From positions 2,542,001 through 2,606,000 of the forward strand of contig CAXXEF010000001.1 of assembly GCA_963677825.2 (NCBI GenBank): a DNA stretch of 64,000 bases, read 5' to 3'. The position numbers were made by a program, and so were the translations under genes. Source of the stretch: Sporobacter sp963677825. Its GTDB lineage: Bacteria; Bacillota; Clostridia; Oscillospirales; Oscillospiraceae. This document shows positions 59,459-64,000 of this stretch, in pieces. Numbering within the stretch: the first letter of the stretch is position 1; every line of letters begins with the position of its first letter. Below the pieces are notes generated by a model. It was given only the letters and a program-made list of their open reading frames with translations, had not been told where the DNA came from and did not search any database.

Positions 59459-60360
59459 TGCTGAGCGCTGAAGAGTTTGAGCGTGAGTATACGCGGACGC
59501 TCGACAAGATTAATGCCCGTCTTGAAACGTGCTGTGCCGCCGCGCGCGACGGTACGCTAAAGGAAGCGATGCGCTACAGCCTTCTGGCTGGCGGTAAACG
59601 TATCCGACCGGTGCTGTTGATGCAATTTTGCAACGCCGCCGGCGGCGATATGGATAAGGCGCTGCCGGCCGCCTGCGCCGTCGAGATGCTGCATACGTAT
59701 ACGCTCATCCACGACGATCTGCCGTGTATGGACGACGATGCGCTGCGGCGCGGCCGTCCGTCCAATCACATTGTGTACGGCGAATGCATCGCCACGCTTG
59801 CCGGCGACGCGCTGCAGGCGGAGGCGTTCGCGTCGCTCCTGTCGACCGAACTGCCCGGAGACGTCGTGGCGCGGATGGGGCGCGTGTTCGCCCGCGCGGC
59901 CGGGCTCAACGGTGTGTGTCAGGGTCAGGCCCTGGATATGCAGGGTGAGAGCAAGCCGCTCGACGAAGCGGCGCTGCGTGAAATTCATACACTTAAAACG
60001 TCGTCGATGCTTGTTGCGGCGGCGGAGCTGGGGGTGCTTGCCGCACGCGGGAACGACGCGGACGTCGTCGTCGACAAACTCACGGGCGCGGCCACTAAGT
60101 ATGCCACGGCGCTGGGCCTCGCGTTTCAGATCCGCGACGATATCCTCGACGTGACCGGCTCGACAGACGAGCTCGGCAAACCGGCCGGATCGGATTCTGA
60201 AAGCCGAAAAAAGACATTTGTGACGCTTTATGGTATTGAACACTGCCAAGAGCTCGTACGATCTAAAACGGACGAGGCTATCGCCGCGCTGCGCGGTCAT
60301 TACGCTAACACGGGGTTTTTAGAGGCACTCGCGCGGAATCTGGCAGAAAGAAAGTATTGA
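59458..60360 (+). CDS. ispA: Farnesyl diphosphate synthase (polyprenyl synthetase)
   Basis: 300 aa. Condenses IPP and DMAPP to FPP for undecaprenyl phosphate and quinones. First Asp-rich motif HDDLPCMDDDALRRGRP, second FQIRDDILDVTGSTDELGKP, plus LLAGGKRIRPVLL. Short-chain product expected. Its stop codon lies inside the -35 box of the promoter for the RNA gene that follows. Confidence 0.96.
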   Translation: MLSAEEFEREYTRTLDKINARLETCCAAARDGTLKEAMRYSLLAGGKRIRPVLLMQFCNAAGGDMDKALPAACAVEMLHTYTLIHDDLPCMDDDALRRGRPSNHIVYGECIATLAGDALQAEAFASLLSTELPGDVVARMGRVFARAAGLNGVCQGQALDMQGESKPLDEAALREIHTLKTSSMLVAAAELGVLAARGNDADVVVDKLTGAATKYATALGLAFQIRDDILDVTGSTDELGKPAGSDSESRKKTFVTLYGIEHCQELVRSKTDEAIAALRGHYANTGFLEALARNLAERKY

Positions 60361-60385
60361 TAATCTGGGACATTATTGATAAGAT
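60357..60385 (+). promoter_or_regulatory. Internal promoter for the OLE-like RNA
   Basis: TTGATA (60357-60362, overlapping the ispA stop), 17-bp spacer, TAAGAT (60380-60385). Predicted start about 60392, matching the 5' end of the structured RNA. Confidence 0.6.
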
Positions 60386-60391
60386 ATAAAG

Positions 60392-61038
60392 CACAGCGGC
60401 GCAGTATCCTAGTCAGATCTGCCGTCTTCCAAGAAGGGCCTAAAAATCCTTTGAAGGGCACACCTGCGAAACCCCTTGTGTCTGCTTTGAACGCCCAGTT
60501 TGGGGTGGATGCTGGGGGGAAGCGCGGCTTTGCCGCGCTTGCGCTTTCAGGGCGGCCTCCAATGGCATGGAGGATCCGACCCTGTCTGTGCGGAGACCTG
60601 TTTGCGTGCCGTGCCGAGCTCACACGGTGAGAGCGGTCACGCGTACGGGACAGGATTGAACCTGTATTGCGGTGCACAAGCGAAAGCTGTGTGCTGTGTG
60701 CAGAGTAGCCTGCCTTGAGTGGGATCTGCGGATAGGGGATTAAATGCCGGACTTTGTGGCCACATCGTCCGGCGCTATTGCCCCTTGAAATATTTTCTGC
60801 AAAAGAGGCTAAGAGACGGTTTGACTGCGGTGGAAAACACCTAGGCTGTTCGGGAAGTACCTGTTCCCGTGACAGGCTGGGGATTGCAGTGCGGACTAAG
60901 TGGCAATCGGGCAGCGGCGACGGTAACGCGTCGAACGCGGCTTTAAAGGGAAACCGCCTGATCGGCAACGAGGGGTAGTCGCGGGGGAAATCCAGCCCGT
61001 ACCTAAGCCGTAAGATTTACTCAGCTTGTTGCCGCTGC
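60392..61038 (+). ncRNA. ole: OLE RNA (ornate large extremophilic RNA)
   Basis: About 645 nt without a credible reading frame, between ispA and a small membrane-protein gene followed by dxs. OLE RNAs (about 600 nt) are known to lie in this isoprenoid/nusB-xseA-ispA-dxs neighbourhood, just upstream of oapA, whose product binds them at the membrane. Seen directly: CAGCGGC (60394-60400) pairs with GCCGCTG (61031-61037), closing the whole stretch; an internal AAGCGCGGC/GCCGCGCTT hairpin at 60520-60540; further short helices; and a promoter at the correct distance. Base composition is high-GC and unlike the element. I could not align it to the OLE covariance model, so the call rests on context, size and structure. 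Confidence 0.85.
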
Positions 61039-61126
61039 ATGTATCCTTATTGGGAGACGTTGTCATTCGACAGCGCGTCCTTTGTTTCGTTATAATTATT
61101 ACCGTACGTTCATTGGTGTTATTGGC

Positions 61127-61666
61127 ATGAAAACAAAAAGAAAACCACGATGGGTCGTCAAGGTGACGCTCATCAGCGTCAGCGTATCCATGGCATTTAC
61201 CTTCGCGTCCTCGAAAGCGCTCGGGAGCGTCGGTTATGTCATGGCGTTTGTGGTTTTGGCCGTTTTTATTTTGCTCGGCATTATTTTTGATGTAATCGGT
61301 GTGTCGGTTACGGCGGCGTCGATTGCGCCGTTCCATTCGATGGCCGCGCATAAGCAGCCAGGCGCGTCCGAGTCGATCCGGCTGATCCGCAACGCCGAAA
61401 AGGTCGCCAGCATCTGTAACGACGTCGTCGGTGACATTTCCGGCATCGTCAGCGGCTCGACGGCGGCGATCATCGTGGCTCGGCTGGCCAACGATATGTC
61501 CGTGCCGAACGTGATTTTACAGCTTGGTATCTCCGGCCTTGTGACAGGGCTGACTGTCGGCGGCAAGGCACTGGGCAAGGCAATGGCTATCGATAACTCG
61601 ACCGCCATCGTGCTCAAGGTCGGACGGATTGTCCACTTCAAGAACAGTCTATTTCGTAAAAAATGA
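61127..61666 (+). CDS. oapA: OLE-associated membrane protein OapA
   Basis: 179 aa, about four transmembrane helices (VTLISVSVSMAFTFASS; VMAFVVLAVFILLGIIFDVI; IVSGSTAAIIVARLA; VILQLGISGLVTGLTVG) and a basic N-terminus (MKTKRKPR). Related to the DUF21/CNNM N-terminal membrane region. In known systems OapA binds OLE RNA and localises it to the membrane, affecting stress and Mg2+ tolerance. Immediately downstream of the RNA and 9 bp before dxs. ATG at 61127 is preferred over an upstream frame lacking a start codon with RBS; its own RBS is weak. Confidence 0.87.
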   Translation: MKTKRKPRWVVKVTLISVSVSMAFTFASSKALGSVGYVMAFVVLAVFILLGIIFDVIGVSVTAASIAPFHSMAAHKQPGASESIRLIRNAEKVASICNDVVGDISGIVSGSTAAIIVARLANDMSVPNVILQLGISGLVTGLTVGGKALGKAMAIDNSTAIVLKVGRIVHFKNSLFRKK

Positions 61667-61675
61667 GGGTGTCCA

Positions 61676-63544
61676 TTGGAATTACTCGACAAACTCGCAC
61701 TCCCTTCAGACATTAAAAATCTTGACGACCGTCAGCTCAAAACGCTGTGTAATGAGCTGCGGCAGTTTATGCTTCATAATGTATCCAAGACCGGCGGGCA
61801 TTTAGCCTCCAACCTCGGCGTCGTCGAGTTGACGGTCGCGCTGCACCGCGTATTTGATACGACGAAAGACCGGCTCGTGTTTGACGTCGGCCACCAAAGC
61901 TACATCCACAAGCTGCTCACCGGACGGATCAGTCAATTCGGGACGCTCCGGCAGCTCGGCGGCCTGTCCGGATTCCCCAAGCCCGACGAATCAAGGCACG
62001 ACGCATTTATTGCCGGTCACGCGTCAAACGCCATCTCCGTCGGCCTGGGTATGGCGCGCGCGCGATCGCTCGGCCGGCGCGAATACAGTGTGATTTCACT
62101 TGTCGGCGACGGTGCGCTGACGGGCGGGCTGGCCTACGAGGCGCTTAACGACGCCGGCGAAAGCGGCGAGCCGTTTGTGATCATCCTCAACGATAACGGG
62201 ATGTCGATCACACCCAACGTCGGCGGCATCGCGAAGTACCTGTCGCGCCAGCGCCTCAAGCCGTCTTACACAGCATTCAAAAAACGCTATCGCCGCCTGA
62301 TGGAAAAGCTTCCCGGCGGTCGTGGTTTATACCGATTTACACACAATATTAAAAGCGCTGTCAAGCAGGCGCTTTTACATTGCAGCATGTTCGAGGAAAT
62401 GGGGCTTCAGTATGCCGGCCCGATCGACGGGCACGATCTTGATCGCCTGACCGAGTCGCTGCACTGGGCCAAAAGCCTCGGAGAGCCGGTGCTGCTGCAC
62501 GTCATCACCCAGAAGGGTAAGGGCTATGTCTATTCCGAGCTGACGCCGGACGTTTACCACGGCGTCAGCCCGTTTGATTACAAAAAGGGCGTCGCCGCCT
62601 GCGCCGACGCGCCGTGTTTCTCGCAGGCATTCGGCGATACGATGCTGCGCCTGGCGCAGCAGGATTGTAGAGTCTGCACTATTACTGCCGCAATGACGGC
62701 CGGCACCGGGCTTTCCGGTTTCGCCGCGAAGTATCCCGATCGCTTTTTCGATGTCGGTATTGCCGAAGGGCATGCCGTTACGATGGCGGCCGGTATGGCC
62801 TCGCAGGACATGATCCCGGTTGCCGCGATTTACTCGACGTTTTTACAACGTGCATACGACATGCTCGTGCACGATGTCGCGCTTAGTGACTTGCACGTCG
62901 TGCTGGCTGTTGATCGCGCCGGTCTCGTCGGCAGCGACGGCGAAACACATCAGGGCATCTACGATGTCGGTTTTTTATCGACCGTACCGAACATGACGAT
63001 TTATAGCCCCGCGTCGCACGCGGAGCTGCGCGATATGCTCCGCGAGGCGGTCCTAAAGACGAAAGGTCCTGTTGCCGTGCGATACCCCAGAGGCGCCGAG
63101 GGCCGTTACAACGGCGGCGGTGCCAAGGCCGTTAAAACGATCCGCGAGGGGTCGGACGTGACGCTTGTCACCTACGGCGTCAGCATCAATACGGCGCTTG
63201 AGGCGGCGGAACGGCTTGACACACAGGGCGTATCGGTCGAGATCATCAAACTCGGTAGGATTTGCCCGATGCAGACCGATACCATTATTGCGTCCGTAAA
63301 AAAGACGGGACGGCTGCTCGTTTTAGAGGAAGTCGTCGAGGCCGGCAGCGTCGGCGAGCGACTGGCCGGGCTGATGGCCTGTCAGCGCATTCCGGCCGAA
63401 AGCGTGCGCCTGATGAACCTTGGCAGCCGATTCGTCCCGCAGGGGACGGTAGACGAGCTGCGCGCGTTGTGCGGTATCGATACGGACAGCGTCGTTAAAA
63501 CGATTTTAGAGCAAGTCGCCGATGCGAAGGGCGACGCGGTATGA
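61676..63544 (+). CDS. dxs: 1-deoxy-D-xylulose-5-phosphate synthase
   Basis: 622 aa, thiamine-diphosphate enzyme; pyruvate plus glyceraldehyde 3-phosphate to DXP, first step of the MEP pathway. Seen: HNVSKTGGHLASNLGVVELT, FDVGHQSYIHKLLTGR, TPP motif VGDGALTGGLAYEALNDAG, AVDRAGLVGSDGETHQGIYD, and VAVRYPRGAEG. TTG start with GAGGGTG RBS. Follows oapA by 9 bp; ATGA overlap with tlyA. Confidence 0.97.
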   Translation: MELLDKLALPSDIKNLDDRQLKTLCNELRQFMLHNVSKTGGHLASNLGVVELTVALHRVFDTTKDRLVFDVGHQSYIHKLLTGRISQFGTLRQLGGLSGFPKPDESRHDAFIAGHASNAISVGLGMARARSLGRREYSVISLVGDGALTGGLAYEALNDAGESGEPFVIILNDNGMSITPNVGGIAKYLSRQRLKPSYTAFKKRYRRLMEKLPGGRGLYRFTHNIKSAVKQALLHCSMFEEMGLQYAGPIDGHDLDRLTESLHWAKSLGEPVLLHVITQKGKGYVYSELTPDVYHGVSPFDYKKGVAACADAPCFSQAFGDTMLRLAQQDCRVCTITAAMTAGTGLSGFAAKYPDRFFDVGIAEGHAVTMAAGMASQDMIPVAAIYSTFLQRAYDMLVHDVALSDLHVVLAVDRAGLVGSDGETHQGIYDVGFLSTVPNMTIYSPASHAELRDMLREAVLKTKGPVAVRYPRGAEGRYNGGGAKAVKTIREGSDVTLVTYGVSINTALEAAERLDTQGVSVEIIKLGRICPMQTDTIIASVKKTGRLLVLEEVVEAGSVGERLAGLMACQRIPAESVRLMNLGSRFVPQGTVDELRALCGIDTDSVVKTILEQVADAKGDAV

Positions 63545-64000
63545 GCAAGAAGCGTCTGGACGTGCTGCTGTGCGACAAGGGGCTGTTCCCGAGCCGTGAG
63601 CGGGCGCGTGCGGCCGTGATGAGCGGTGATGTTTACGTCGACGGTCAGCGCGAGCTTAAACCCGGCACACAAGTAAAACCCGACGCCGGCATTGAGGTGC
63701 GCGGCGAAACGCTGAAATACGTCAGCCGTGGCGGGCTGAAGCTTGAGAAGGCGCTCGACCATTTCGGCGTCTCGCCGGCGGGCCGGATATGCCTCGACTG
63801 CGGCGCGTCGACAGGCGGATTTACAGATTGCCTGCTCCAGCGCGGCGCGGTTAAAGTGTATGCCGCCGACGTTGGATACGGGCAGCTGGCGTGGACGATC
63901 CGAAACGACGCGCGCGTCGTCGTTCTGGAGCGCACGAACGTGCGGTACTTAACAAAAGAACAGGTGCCCGAACCGATTTCGCTGACCGTCATCGACGTGT
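63541..64000 (+). CDS. tlyA: TlyA family rRNA 2'-O-methyltransferase (partial, runs off the window)
   Basis: 153 codons visible. N-terminal S4 domain (MSKKRLDVLLCDKGLFPSRE, VMSGDVYVDGQ), then KYVSRGGLKLEKAL and the SAM motif CLDCGASTGGFTDCLLQRGA, AADVGYGQLAW. Methylates riboses in 16S/23S rRNA in other bacteria. ATG overlaps the dxs stop. Truncated by the window edge, not by mutation. Confidence 0.93.
   Translation, partial: MSKKRLDVLLCDKGLFPSRERARAAVMSGDVYVDGQRELKPGTQVKPDAGIEVRGETLKYVSRGGLKLEKALDHFGVSPAGRICLDCGASTGGFTDCLLQRGAVKVYAADVGYGQLAWTIRNDARVVVLERTNVRYLTKEQVPEPISLTVIDV

Noticed and set aside
60300..60968. 222-residue reverse frame and several short forward frames in the OLE region
   Set aside because: Low-complexity, no RBS or family, and they cross helices of the RNA.
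1..64000. CRISPR arrays and tRNA genes
   Set aside because: No regularly spaced repeats or tRNA cloverleaf ends were found on reading.

Overview
The window is about 64 kb of chromosome from an endospore-forming Clostridia-type Firmicute, most likely Oscillospirales-like (an inference from gene order and GC-rich codon use). The evidence is spo0A, the complete spoIIIAA-AH operon, spoIVB, spoVAD/spoVAE, spmA/spmB, a CtsR-McsA-ClpC operon, and the asp23-nusB-xseA-xseB-ispA-dxs-tlyA order. No tRNA, rRNA or CRISPR array was seen.

Layout. 1-3.4 kb: a DUF4349 lipoprotein and an amino-acid ABC transporter (reverse strand) whose binding protein looks circularly permuted. 3.5-8.7 kb: lower-glycolysis operon pgk-tpiA-gpmI-eno. 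8.8-14.7 kb (forward): glycosyltransferase, rsmA, a 3-methyladenine glycosylase, a zinc-ribbon membrane protein and a large diguanylate cyclase. 14.7-18.3 kb: spmA-spmB, an AbrB-like regulator, rsmI, a TrmN6-like methyltransferase and a ferredoxin. 18.6-22.3 kb: ctsR-mcsA-clpC under a CtsR box. 22.3-28.2 kb: spoVAD-spoVAE, galE, a QueG-like iron-sulfur protein, a large secreted protein and a DegV protein. 28.4-38.3 kb: rplU-rpmA, an alpha-oxoamine synthase plus SDR pair, ackA, tmcAL with HD and NUDIX hydrolases, a MATE transporter, a thioesterase and spoIVB. 38.4-41.1 kb: a gamma-D-glutamyl peptidase, an XRE regulator and spo0A.

41.1-50.96 kb is an AT-rich integrated element of about 9.8 kb. 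A 124-bp direct repeat (one mismatch) flanks it: the 3' end of spo0A is present inside the intact gene and again at 50834-50957, next to what looks like the original spo0A terminator. It carries two tyrosine recombinases, a zinc-ribbon protein, an EcoRI-type adenine methyltransferase overlapping a DUF262-HNH protein, a stand-alone intein-like Hint/LAGLIDADG protein with lost splicing residues, a decayed lipoprotein gene and a phage-type HTH protein.

51-56 kb is the spoIIIA operon behind a good sigma-E-type promoter. 56-64 kb is asp23, nusB, a TsaD-like gene, xseA, xseB and ispA, then a ~645-nt gene-free stretch, a small membrane protein, dxs and tlyA (cut by the window end). By position, size, its own promoter, end-to-end pairing and the OapA-like gene after it, the gene-free stretch is very probably an OLE (ornate large extremophilic) RNA. 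Together the genes describe a sporulating anaerobe with acetate kinase, c-di-GMP signalling and MEP-pathway isoprenoid synthesis.
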